From Trueperella sp. (GTDB lineage: Bacteria; Actinomycetota; Actinomycetes; Actinomycetales; Actinomycetaceae): a stretch of 5,051 nt of DNA. A program made the translations under genes and the position numbers. The DNA lies in the NCBI GenBank assembly GCA_012727825.1, contig JAAYGH010000086.1, positions 1 through 5,051 on the forward strand, read 5' to 3'. Positions 1 through 5,051 of this stretch are shown piece after piece; position 1 is the first letter of the stretch, and the number at the start of each line of letters is the position of its first letter. The notes beneath the pieces were generated by a model. That model was not told the DNA's origin and did not search any database. It worked only from the letters and a program-made list of their open reading frames with translations.

Positions 1-102
1 GAACAGGATGCGCTCTGTCGTGGTGGTCTTACCGGCGTCAATGTGCGCCATAATTCCAATGTTGCGGACCTTGCGTAGATCCTTTTGTGGTTCGTGTGCC
101 AC
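1..102 (-). CDS. fusA: Elongation factor G, N-terminal fragment (runs off left edge)
   Basis: EF-G is the cytoplasmic GTPase that drives mRNA-tRNA translocation on the ribosome after each peptide bond. Only the first 34 codons are present. The fragment reads [18 protein letters not shown] and continues into the G1/P-loop AHIDAGKT at residues 19-26, followed by TTTERILF, which is diagnostic for EF-G. The start is a GTG at 100-102, chosen because the typical EF-G N-terminus begins there and an AAGGA ribosome-binding site (minus-strand reading of 112-116) lies 9 nt upstream. It is third in the rpsL-rpsG-fusA order, 65 nt after the rpsG stop, with no promoter or terminator evident between them, so it is probably co-transcribed. 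EF-G identity is very secure; nothing can be said about the missing domains II-V. Confidence 0.96.
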   Translation of the reverse strand, partial: MAHEPQKDLRKVRNIGIMAHIDAGKTTTTERILF

Positions 103-167
103 TGCTTAGTTTCCTTGTCCAGGCCGGTGAAGGCCTCATTCGTAACTGGACGGCGAGAGCGCCGAAT
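103..167 (-). other. rpsG-fusA intercistronic spacer with two small hairpins
   Basis: This 65-nt spacer has two short perfect inverted repeats. One, 3 nt after the rpsG stop, is CGGCG (151-155) with CGCCG (160-164) around a 4-nt loop. The other, nearer fusA, is AGGCC (121-125) with GGCCT (132-136) around a 6-nt loop. Neither is followed by a U-run in the minus-strand reading, so they do not look like intrinsic terminators. They could affect RNA processing or access to the fusA ribosome-binding site, but stems of 5 bp are weak evidence. The fusA Shine-Dalgarno (112-116) lies just downstream of the second hairpin. Confidence 0.4.
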
Positions 168-638
168 TTACCAACGATAGTGAGCGAAGGCGCGGTTCGC
201 CTCGGCCATACGGTGGACATCTTCACGGCGGCGAACGGCGGCACCGAGGCCGTTGGACGCATCCATGACTTCGTTTTGGAGACGCTCGAGCATGGTGTTC
301 TCGCGACGTTCACGCGCGAAATCGACGAGCCAACGAATTGCGAGAGCATTTGCGCGGTTAGGTTTGACTTCCGTCGGAACCTGGTAGGTCGCGCCACCAA
401 CACGGCGGGAGCGAACTTCGAGCGACGGGCGGATGTTGTCAAGAGCGCGCTTGAGCACGGTGAGGGCTTCTTGGCCCGTCTTCTCTTCGACGCCTGCAAG
501 AGCGCCATAAACAATACGCTCGGCAGTCGACTTCTTACCGTCACGAAGCACGCGGTTGATCACTTGGGTGACAACGGGCGAGCCGTGAACGGGATCGTTG
601 ACGAGCGGACGCTTGCGAACTGGTCCTTTACGTGGCAT
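168..638 (-). CDS. rpsG: 30S ribosomal protein S7
   Basis: S7 is a primary binder of the 3' major domain of 16S rRNA. It nucleates assembly of the 30S head and lies near the E-site tRNA exit path. The 156-residue product begins [10 protein letters not shown] and contains typical S7 segments: the basic N-terminus, [17 protein letters not shown] (around 28-44), [20 protein letters not shown] (around 66-85), the [14 protein letters not shown] helix (around 98-111), and NRAFAHYRW at the C-terminus. The length equals the common family length. The ATG at 636-638 has an AAGGAG site (minus-strand reading of 646-651) 7 nt upstream, embedded in the last codons of rpsL. Only one base separates the rpsL stop from this start, which suggests translational coupling. 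No defects are visible. Confidence 0.98.
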   Translation of the reverse strand: MPRKGPVRKRPLVNDPVHGSPVVTQVINRVLRDGKKSTAERIVYGALAGVEEKTGQEALTVLKRALDNIRPSLEVRSRRVGGATYQVPTEVKPNRANALAIRWLVDFARERRENTMLERLQNEVMDASNGLGAAVRRREDVHRMAEANRAFAHYRW

Positions 639-639
639 C

Positions 640-1011
640 TTACTTCTCCTTCTTCACACCGTACTTGGAGCGACCCTGGCCGCGGGCCTTGACGCCCTGC
701 GTATCGAGTGCACCACGGACAATGTGGTAGCGAACACCGGGCAGATCTTTCACACGACCGCCGCGAACGAGCACGATCGAGTGCTCCTGGAGGTTGTGGC
801 CCTCGCCTGGGATGTATGCCGTAACTTCGATACCCGTCGAGAGACGGACACGAGCGACTTTACGAAGAGCAGAGTTAGGCTTCTTCGGTGTTGTGGTGTA
901 AACACGCGTGCACACACCTCGGCGCTGCGGGCTTCCTTTGAGGCCCGGCGTCGAGGAGGCTGCCGCCTTGTTTGAGCGGCCCTGACGGACCAGCTGCTGA
1001 ATAGTAGGCAC
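640..1011 (-). CDS. rpsL: 30S ribosomal protein S12
   Basis: S12 sits at the decoding centre of the 30S subunit and controls decoding accuracy; it is the classical streptomycin-resistance locus. The 123-residue product begins [12 protein letters not shown] and contains [19 protein letters not shown] (from residue 39) and [20 protein letters not shown] (69-88) followed by DLPGVRYH. Lys43 and Lys88, the sites of common resistance substitutions, are both wild type, so the allele predicts streptomycin sensitivity at these positions. Asp89, the residue that RimO methylthiolates in other bacteria, is present. I chose the GTG at 1009-1011 because it gives the family N-terminus and follows AGGAG (minus-strand reading of 1017-1021) by 5 nt. 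The frame stays open upstream to a TTG near 1107, but a 32-residue extension is not known for S12. It is the first gene of the str operon here. Confidence 0.97.
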   Translation of the reverse strand: MPTIQQLVRQGRSNKAAASSTPGLKGSPQRRGVCTRVYTTTPKKPNSALRKVARVRLSTGIEVTAYIPGEGHNLQEHSIVLVRGGRVKDLPGVRYHIVRGALDTQGVKARGQGRSKYGVKKEK

Positions 1012-1180
1012 TATTTCTCCTGTGTATGAGTTCAGATCGTCGAACTGCCCGCCTGTTCGGTTCGAACGTGCGAGAGGAAGGACACCGTACCTTCCTAGCG
1101 TCCGCAAATCGTTTCAACTGCCGATGGCTATGAGCAACTATGAACCATGAGGCAAAGCAACGTCGACCCGCGGAACGGGC
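1012..1180 (-). promoter_or_regulatory. rpsL operon 5' leader with stem-loop
   Basis: If transcription starts near the candidate promoter around 1186-1196, the rpsL mRNA carries a leader of roughly 165-170 nt. Its main structure is a perfect 7-bp stem, AGGAAGG (1075-1081) with CCTTCCT (1090-1096), around an 8-nt loop; two mismatches further out the pairing continues for 2-3 bp. In minus-strand RNA the 5' arm reads AGGAAGG, a Shine-Dalgarno-like sequence, and the 3' arm would mask it. A second, weaker stem pairs CGAAC (1041-1045) with GTTCG (1055-1059). No U-tract follows either stem, so these look like leader structure rather than terminators. The extent of the leader depends on an unverified start site. 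Confidence 0.45.
1032..1085 (-). CDS. Possible 17-codon leader ORF upstream of rpsL
   Basis: A GTG at 1083-1085 follows the Shine-Dalgarno-like AGGAAGG (minus-strand reading of 1090-1096) by 4 nt. It opens a 17-codon frame, [17 protein letters not shown], which ends in TGA at 1032-1034, 20 nt before the rpsL start codon. The ribosome-binding site is the 5' arm of a 7-bp hairpin, and the start codon lies in the loop. Translation of this frame would therefore compete with the hairpin, as in translation-sensing leaders. The peptide has no run of a single amino acid like those in classical attenuators. I do not recognise it; it may be fortuitous. Confidence 0.25.
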   Translation of the reverse strand: MSFLSHVRTEQAGSSTI

Positions 1181-1185
1181 ACCGT

Positions 1186-1221
1186 GTTATAGATTAACGG
1201 TTTCGCGAGGTATCTGTCCAA
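1186..1221 (-). promoter_or_regulatory. Candidate rpsL operon promoter
   Basis: Reading the minus strand, TATAAC at 1186-1191 and the overlapping TAATCT at 1191-1196 are the best -10-like hexamers in the rpsL upstream region. The best -35-like hexamer is TTGGAC at 1216-1221. Its spacing is 19 bp to TAATCT and 24 bp to TATAAC, so no optimally spaced pair exists. Actinobacterial housekeeping promoters often have a poor -35, so the TATAAC box alone may be enough. A promoter is expected here because rpoC terminates upstream and the region is otherwise non-coding, but its exact position is uncertain. Confidence 0.35.
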
Positions 1222-1332
1222 GATTGTGAGGTAAACGCTTCGTGGCGCTACCCACATCCGCCCTCCAGATACCGATTTGCCATTCCGCATAGACGTTTTT
1301 GCCGAACATGTTTCTCGGGACCGGCAGATACC
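1209..1332. repeat. Three copies of the 8-base word CAGATACC/GGTATCTG
   Basis: The word occurs as GGTATCTG at 1209-1216 and as CAGATACC at 1266-1273 and 1325-1332. The first copy is inverted relative to the other two, and start-to-start spacings are 57 and 59 bp. The outer two copies share a ninth base (CAGATACCT). The third copy lies within a perfect hairpin, CGGCAG (1322-1327) with CTGCCG (1332-1337). The first copy lies in the spacer of the candidate rpsL promoter. The set sits in the stretch between the two divergent promoters, so it could be a group of regulator sites. No known operator is recognised and chance is not excluded. Confidence 0.3.
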
Positions 1333-1402
1333 TGCCGAGAGCGATGGGAGGAGAGCGCACGCGAATAGCATAAGCATCGCCGTATTTGCCCGTTAAATAG
1401 GA

Positions 1403-1431
1403 TTGTCTTGCCAAGATTAGAGATTTATACT
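1403..1431 (+). promoter_or_regulatory. Near-consensus housekeeping promoter of the protease gene
   Basis: A -35 hexamer TTGTCT (1403-1408) and a -10 hexamer TATACT (1426-1431) are separated by exactly 17 bp, which fits a vegetative sigma-70/HrdB/SigA-type promoter. Transcription would begin near 1438, giving a short leader of about 22 nt before the ATG at 1460. The ribosome-binding site AAAGGAG (1448-1454) lies 5 nt before the ATG. The promoter faces away from rpsL and probably serves both plus-strand genes. This is the best-formed promoter in the window. Confidence 0.75.
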
Positions 1432-1459
1432 GTAGGAACCATTAAGCAAAGGAGTTACG

Positions 1460-2731
1460 ATGGCACGCCGCTACAGCAACAGACTCATTATCGCTATAGT
1501 CTCGGCTTGCTTCATGGGCGCTTCCGTGAGTGCGGCCGCTACACCAAACGACACTCCACTTTCCTCCGCCGCCACGATGGGCTCGCTCGAGCAAGATAGC
1601 CAAGCCTTTACGCGAAGCTCACTCGGCATAGAAAACTCTGATCCCGACCAGATTCCTGTTGTTGACCTAGCCCAGCTCGATTCTGCTCAGCTGTCCGAAT
1701 TTGAGTACAAAGAAATAACTTTCTATGATCCGGAATCTGATCGCGCCGTCATTGTTGTTACCCAAGATCATGCCGCTGGGCTATCAACCGCTTCACCCCA
1801 AGCCGACAGCGAAAGTGACATCTCGAGCCAGACCTTAATTATCGACGCTTCAGCTGTCATCGACAGCGGTGACTACGCGGCAGGAAAATACGCAGAACTG
1901 CGTGTCTCACGCTACACGCAGTCAGATCTCGACACGTCGATGGATCTCCTTGGCGAGTTCCTCTTATCTAAAGGTCTTGCTGGCGCGATCGAATATGATC
2001 CGTGGACCGACACGATCGTGCTGAGCGTACCAGTCGGCGCTAACCTTCAGTTGCCAGTCACGCAAGTCCCAGCTCGCGTCGAAGAAGTTGCTAATGTCGG
2101 AGCTTCAGTTTATAACGACTCGATGCCTTTGCCAGTCAGAGGCGGTGGTGCGATATACGCTGGCATTTTGAGATGCACATCTGGCATACCTGCATACAAT
2201 GCGGCGGGAACGCGGGGTTTCTTCACAGCCGGTCATTGTTTCAAAGCCAGTAACTCCGTTTACACCAACAGTAACGCCCGGACGTTCGCGGGAAAGGTCT
2301 CCCATACCTTTGGCTATCCAACCGTTGACGCCCACTTTATTAGTGGATCCCGCTACTCCAACCAAATTTACAGTTCAACAGGGCTTCAAGGAGCCAAGAG
2401 CGTCATTGGCTCTTACGAACCAACAGCTAGCATGGCGCACCGAGTTTGTTTCACGGGATCCACAACGGGAACAAAATGTGACAACTATGTCACTGGGTAT
2501 CGTGGGAAGTACTGTGACGGCGTTTGTTTCAGCAACCTGATGACGATTAAGGGCGGGACCTCATCCCAGCCCGGAGATTCGGGAGGAGTAGTGTTTGCAA
2601 ATTTCGGTTCGAAAGTGAAGGTCAGCGGACTCATTTCCGGACATGTGAATCCCTTAATTGGTAACTCCACAACGTTTGTCCAACAATGGAGCGCAATTGA
2701 GAAGACATACGCTGCACGATTAATGATGTAG
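1460..2731 (+). CDS. Secreted streptogrisin/alpha-lytic-type serine protease precursor (family S1)
   Basis: The 423-residue product is a chymotrypsin-fold serine endopeptidase made as a prepro-enzyme. Residues 1-27 form an export signal: MARRYSNR, a hydrophobic core, and an SVSAAA-type cleavage region. Residues of about 28-225 are an acidic propeptide; by analogy to this family it would assist folding and then be removed. The mature enzyme probably begins near VRGGGAIYAG (226-235), which resembles streptogrisin N-termini. The catalytic triad is His259 (FFTAGHCF), Asp290 (YPTVDAHF) and Ser374 (QPGDSGGVVF). Cys239/Cys260 and Cys330/Cys340 (VCFTGSTTGTKC) match the first two conserved disulfides of the family. 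The third usual pair, flanking the active serine, is absent, and Cys352 and Cys356 are extra. The ATG is supported by AAAGGAG 5 nt upstream. The gene ends 5 nt before the lipoprotein gene. Activity is likely; the substrate is unknown, and a role in nutrient acquisition or host-protein cleavage is only a guess. Confidence 0.92.
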   Translation: MARRYSNRLIIAIVSACFMGASVSAAATPNDTPLSSAATMGSLEQDSQAFTRSSLGIENSDPDQIPVVDLAQLDSAQLSEFEYKEITFYDPESDRAVIVVTQDHAAGLSTASPQADSESDISSQTLIIDASAVIDSGDYAAGKYAELRVSRYTQSDLDTSMDLLGEFLLSKGLAGAIEYDPWTDTIVLSVPVGANLQLPVTQVPARVEEVANVGASVYNDSMPLPVRGGGAIYAGILRCTSGIPAYNAAGTRGFFTAGHCFKASNSVYTNSNARTFAGKVSHTFGYPTVDAHFISGSRYSNQIYSSTGLQGAKSVIGSYEPTASMAHRVCFTGSTTGTKCDNYVTGYRGKYCDGVCFSNLMTIKGGTSSQPGDSGGVVFANFGSKVKVSGLISGHVNPLIGNSTTFVQQWSAIEKTYAARLMM

Positions 2732-2736
2732 GTTGC

Positions 2737-3126
2737 GTGAAGGTCATGAAGAAACTCATTCTCCTATTTGTTTCAGTCGCAACGGCAGGCAGTTTCTTGG
2801 CGGGGTGCGCAACCTCCAATATTCCGGCGCCAACGCTTCCGGCTGCAACCGAGGGAACCTTAGAAGCCGTGAGGCACCAGCTTGTGCGTATCGATATTAG
2901 CGACGGCGAGGCGTGCCCTGTTATTAGTCACGACTCGCCGGATAATGAGCTATTGCTCGTTTTTTCAGGAACGGCCTACGCAAAAAATGCACAAACTCTC
3001 CACGTCAATGGCGAGGATATTAAGGTGGGCGAAACATTCGAGACCGGCCACGTGGAGTGGATAGAAGGCGGATTTACCTGTGGTGGCACACATTATCCGC
3101 AGGCACTTCATTCGGTATTTGAGTAA
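2737..3126 (+). CDS. Small uncharacterised lipoprotein downstream of the protease
   Basis: The 129-residue product has a lipoprotein signal: MKVMKKLILLFVSVATAGSF then LAGC, with the lipidation cysteine at position 24. The mature protein would be about 106 residues, anchored to the outer face of the membrane. A short Pro/Ala linker (29-37) precedes a compact, beta-rich domain with two cysteines, Cys60 (GEACPV) and Cys115 (FTCGGTHYP), likely a disulfide. The alternation of short hydrophobic strands with DG, NGED and GE turns suggests a small beta-barrel, but I recognise no named family. The start is ambiguous: GTG at 2737 has a weak GTAGG 4 nt upstream, while ATG at 2746 would leave an AAGG only 2 nt away. 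Either keeps the signal and lipobox. The 5-nt gap after the protease stop implies one operon and possible translational coupling. A protease-linked role (inhibitor, anchor or maturation factor) is inference only. Confidence 0.82.
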   Translation: MKVMKKLILLFVSVATAGSFLAGCATSNIPAPTLPAATEGTLEAVRHQLVRIDISDGEACPVISHDSPDNELLLVFSGTAYAKNAQTLHVNGEDIKVGETFETGHVEWIEGGFTCGGTHYPQALHSVFE

Positions 3127-3218
3127 CAACCGCTCACAAACCTCATATGCACAAACGCGGTCCCCTACGCTCTGGACGGGAGAAGACCCATCCATGCGCC
3201 GCGGTACTGAAGGCACGC
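3127..3218. other. Non-coding spacer before the terminator
   Basis: I see no gene in the 92 nt between the lipoprotein stop and the terminator stem. It contains GCGGTCCC at 3157-3164, an exact copy of part of the terminator's right arm (3237-3244). It ends with GGCACGC (3212-3218), which is complementary to GCGTGCC at 3260-3266 on the other side of the terminator. Confidence 0.5.
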
Positions 3219-3250
3219 AAAAGCGGGACCGCCTTCGCGGTCCCGCTTTT
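3219..3250. terminator. Bidirectional intrinsic terminator between the lipoprotein gene and rpoC
   Basis: A perfect 14-bp stem pairs AAAAGCGGGACCGC (3219-3232) with GCGGTCCCGCTTTT (3237-3250) around the 4-nt loop CTTC. The GC-rich core is flanked by A4 on one side and T4 on the other, so the hairpin ends in a short U-tract in both orientations. It lies 92 nt after the lipoprotein stop and 37 nt after the rpoC stop, and would stop both convergent transcripts. An outer 7-bp pairing, GGCACGC (3212-3218) with GCGTGCC (3260-3266), could clamp the base. Confidence 0.92.
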
Positions 3251-3263
3251 GGTTTCTCGGCGT

Positions 3264-3280
3264 GCCAGTCTCTGACTGGC
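3264..3280. other. Additional hairpin just after the rpoC stop
   Basis: GCCAGTC (3264-3270) and GACTGGC (3274-3280) form a perfect 7-bp stem with a TCT loop, 7 nt after the rpoC stop in the direction of rpoC transcription. No U-run follows, so it is probably not a terminator alone; it may protect the rpoC mRNA 3' end. Its GCC arm (3264-3266) overlaps the outer arm of the neighbouring terminator, so the two pairings are mutually exclusive. Confidence 0.6.
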
Positions 3281-3287
3281 TAGCCAC

Positions 3288-5051
3288 CTAGAAGTTCAAC
3301 CCGTATCCATAGCCCATCGACGTGTCGTAGTCATCCAGCGAGCCGTAGCCGTAGATGTCATCGAACGAGTCGAGGCCAGCGAACGTGTTGAGCTGTTCAT
3401 ACTCGGAGCGTGCCTCCGGAGTCGGCTCAACCTTCGGCTTACGCAGGTGCTCGAGACCGGTACCAGCCGGGATCAGCTTACCGAGGATGACGTTCTCCTT
3501 CAGACCAGCAAGCGGATCGCTCTTGGCGTTGAGTGCAGCCTCCGTGAGAACCTTCGTGGTCTCCTGGAAGGATGCGGCCGAGAGCCACGAGTCGGTCGCA
3601 AGCGAGGCCTTGGTGATGCCCATCAGCTCGGGACGGCCGGAGGCGGGCTTGCCACCTTCTGCCATTGCCGTGCGGTTCGCAGTCTCAAACTGTGCAACAT
3701 CGACGAGCTCGCCAGGGAGCAGAGTCGTGGTACCCGAGTCGAGCACTGTGACGCGACGGAGCATCTGACGCACGATAACCTCAATGTGCTTATCGTGAAT
3801 TTCAACGCCCTGCGAGCGGTACACTTCCTGGACCTCGTCCACAAGGTGGAGCTGAGTGACGCGGCGGCCGGAGATACGGAGGACCTTCTTGGGGTCAACC
3901 GAACCTTCAATCAGCTGTTGTCCAACCTGAACGTGCGAGTTCTCCGGAACGAGCAGCTTGGCGCGCTTGGCCACGAGGTACTTGACATCCTCGTCGCCGT
4001 CGTCACGCTTGATGATCAGTTGGCGCGAACGCTCAAGATCCTCTATCTCCAAGCGGCCCGAGGCCTCAACAATCGGAGCCTCACCCTTCGGGGTACGAGC
4101 TTCGAAAAGCTCCTGGACACGCGGGAGGCCCTGGGTAATATCCTCTGCGGATGCTGCGCCTCCGGTGTGGAAGGTACGCATCGTGAGCTGGGTTCCCGGC
4201 TCACCAATCGACTGCGCGGCAACAATTCCCACTGCCTCGCCAATATCCACGAGCTTGCCGGTCGCGAGCGAGCGGCCGTAGCACATGGCGCAGGTGCCCA
4301 CGCGTGAATCGCATGTGAGAACCGAGCGAACCGTGATCTCGGTGATGCCGCCATCGAGGAACATCTCGAGTGCCACGTCGCCAAGGTCAGTACCGGCTTC
4401 AACGATCACAGTCCCGTCGGCGCCCTCGACATCCTTTGCAAGGGTGCGAGCGTAAACGGACGTGTCGATGTCGTCGGCGCGCAGTACCTCAGCAGCAGCC
4501 CACTCGGCGGGAGACACTTCAGATTCAGTGACTTCGCGTTTGGCGTCGTCAACCTCTGCCAGGCGAATCTGGTTGCCCTCGTCATCGGTCAAAACGATCG
4601 ACTTCTTCAGGCCACGCGAGGTGCCACAGTCGGACTCACGAACAATAACGTCCTGAGCCACGTCCACCAAACGACGGGTTAGGTAACCCGAATCAGCGGT
4701 TCGCAGAGCCGTATCTGCCAGGCCCTTACGCGCACCGTGGGTAGCCGTGAAGTACTCGAGTGCCGATAGGCCCTCGCGGTAGTTCGACTTGATCGGGCGA
4801 GGAATAATTTCGCCCTTCGGATCGGCCACGAGGCCACGCATTCCCGCAACCTGGCGAATCTGCATCCAGTTACCACGGGCTCCCGACTGAACCATCTGAT
4901 TGATGTTGTTCAGATCGTCGAAGTTCTTGCGCATCTCGTCTGCGATCTCGTCGGTGACTTCCGTCCAGAGAGCAACAAGATCACGACGGCGGTCTTCGTC
5001 GCGGATGTTACCTTCCTGGAAGTCTTGTTCTATCTTCGCAGCACGTCCTTC
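3288..5051 (-). CDS. rpoC: RNA polymerase beta' subunit, C-terminal 587 residues (runs off right edge)
   Basis: Beta' forms much of the RNA polymerase active-site cleft. The reading frame is open to the right edge, so the fragment begins [20 protein letters not shown] and the internal ATG at 4934 is not a start. Positions below are within the fragment. Residues of about 95-134 ([20 protein letters not shown] and on through [12 protein letters not shown]) are the bridge-helix region. Cys142, Cys247, Cys254 and Cys257 (CGT and [11 protein letters not shown]) form the beta' zinc site near the cleft. [13 protein letters not shown] (288-300) is the trigger loop with its catalytic His. [14 protein letters not shown] follows near 314-327, and [20 protein letters not shown] near 488-507 is a conserved C-terminal element. 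The last 27 residues form a Tyr/Gly/Asp-rich tail. Everything conserved looks intact. The gene converges on the lipoprotein gene and shares its terminator. Confidence 0.98.
   Translation of the reverse strand, partial: EGRAAKIEQDFQEGNIRDEDRRRDLVALWTEVTDEIADEMRKNFDDLNNINQMVQSGARGNWMQIRQVAGMRGLVADPKGEIIPRPIKSNYREGLSALEYFTATHGARKGLADTALRTADSGYLTRRLVDVAQDVIVRESDCGTSRGLKKSIVLTDDEGNQIRLAEVDDAKREVTESEVSPAEWAAAEVLRADDIDTSVYARTLAKDVEGADGTVIVEAGTDLGDVALEMFLDGGITEITVRSVLTCDSRVGTCAMCYGRSLATGKLVDIGEAVGIVAAQSIGEPGTQLTMRTFHTGGAASAEDITQGLPRVQELFEARTPKGEAPIVEASGRLEIEDLERSRQLIIKRDDGDEDVKYLVAKRAKLLVPENSHVQVGQQLIEGSVDPKKVLRISGRRVTQLHLVDEVQEVYRSQGVEIHDKHIEVIVRQMLRRVTVLDSGTTTLLPGELVDVAQFETANRTAMAEGGKPASGRPELMGITKASLATDSWLSAASFQETTKVLTEAALNAKSDPLAGLKENVILGKLIPAGTGLEHLRKPKVEPTPEARSEYEQLNTFAGLDSFDDIYGYGSLDDYDTSMGYGYGLNF

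Noticed and set aside
87..692. 201-codon plus-strand open frame opposite rpsG and rpsL
   Set aside because: It is antisense to two certain ribosomal protein genes and does not resemble a protein; it is an artefact of their high-GC codon pattern.
1030..1044. 15-base match GTTCAGATCGTCGAA shared with rpoC at 4908-4922
   Set aside because: An isolated match, not flanking the cassette and without extended similarity. In rpoC it encodes conserved FDDLN, so a coincidence is more likely than duplication, although it is mildly improbable.
1059..1068. GGTTCGAAC resembling a tRNA T-loop
   Set aside because: No acceptor, D-arm or anticodon stem can be formed around it on either strand; it is just a short palindrome.
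1012..1107. N-terminal extension of S12 to a TTG near 1107
   Set aside because: S12 family length and the AGGAG site before the GTG at 1011 fix the start; the upstream residues match nothing in S12.
1341..1380. GCGATG/CATCGC inverted repeat upstream of the protease promoter
   Set aside because: Only 6 bp with a 28-nt loop and no extension; not distinguishable from chance.
1189..1401. MITE-like element bounded by TTAACGG/CCGTTAA (1194-1200, 1390-1396) with ATAG on both sides
   Set aside because: Seven-base inverted repeats are expected by chance several times in a region this size, and the flanking ATAG copies are not positioned consistently relative to the repeats.
1187..1414. 75-codon minus-strand frame in the rpsL-protease gap (TTG start at 1412-1414)
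   Set aside because: It has no ribosome-binding site, a TTG start overlapping the protease promoter, and no recognisable protein features. The overlapping frame at 1138-1377 is no better.
3447..4307. 286-codon plus-strand open frame inside rpoC
   Set aside because: The opposite strand encodes unmistakable conserved RpoC including the zinc site and trigger loop; the plus frame is a shadow.

Overview
The window looks like a piece of an actinobacterial chromosome. RpoC and ribosomal proteins S12 and S7 have actinobacterial-type sequences, two genes start with GTG (rpsL and fusA), and the str operon lies just downstream of rpoC as in that phylum. GC counted by eye on a few sampled 60-base lines is about 57-68% in the rpoC and rpsG lines and about 38-57% in the central genes. 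A moderate-GC actinobacterium, perhaps in or near the Actinomycetaceae, is my guess. No rRNA, tRNA, CRISPR array or transposase was found.

Layout, left to right. Bases 1-102 are the first 34 codons of fusA (EF-G), minus strand. Bases 168-638 are rpsG (S7) and 640-1011 rpsL (S12), both complete and on the minus strand, forming the usual rpsL-rpsG-fusA operon. Bases 1012-1459 are a divergent intergenic region. It holds the rpsL leader, with a strong hairpin and a possible 17-codon leader ORF, a weak candidate rpsL promoter, three copies of an 8-base word, and a near-consensus promoter for the plus-strand gene. Bases 1460-2731 (plus) encode a secreted streptogrisin/alpha-lytic-type serine protease with a long propeptide. 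Five bases later, 2737-3126 (plus) encodes a small unrecognised lipoprotein. Bases 3219-3250 form a perfect bidirectional terminator between convergent transcription units. Bases 3288-5051 are the 3' part of rpoC (587 codons plus stop), minus strand.

The core genes run right to left: rpoC ends at the terminator and the str operon restarts from its own promoter on the far side. Between them sits a two-gene plus-strand cassette for an exported protease and a lipoprotein, with its own promoter. It is probably co-transcribed, has lower GC, and points against its neighbours. This is the accessory part of the window and the best candidate for something undescribed: a protease and surface-lipoprotein pair placed in a very conserved housekeeping locus. 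The function of the lipoprotein and the substrate of the protease cannot be read from the sequence.
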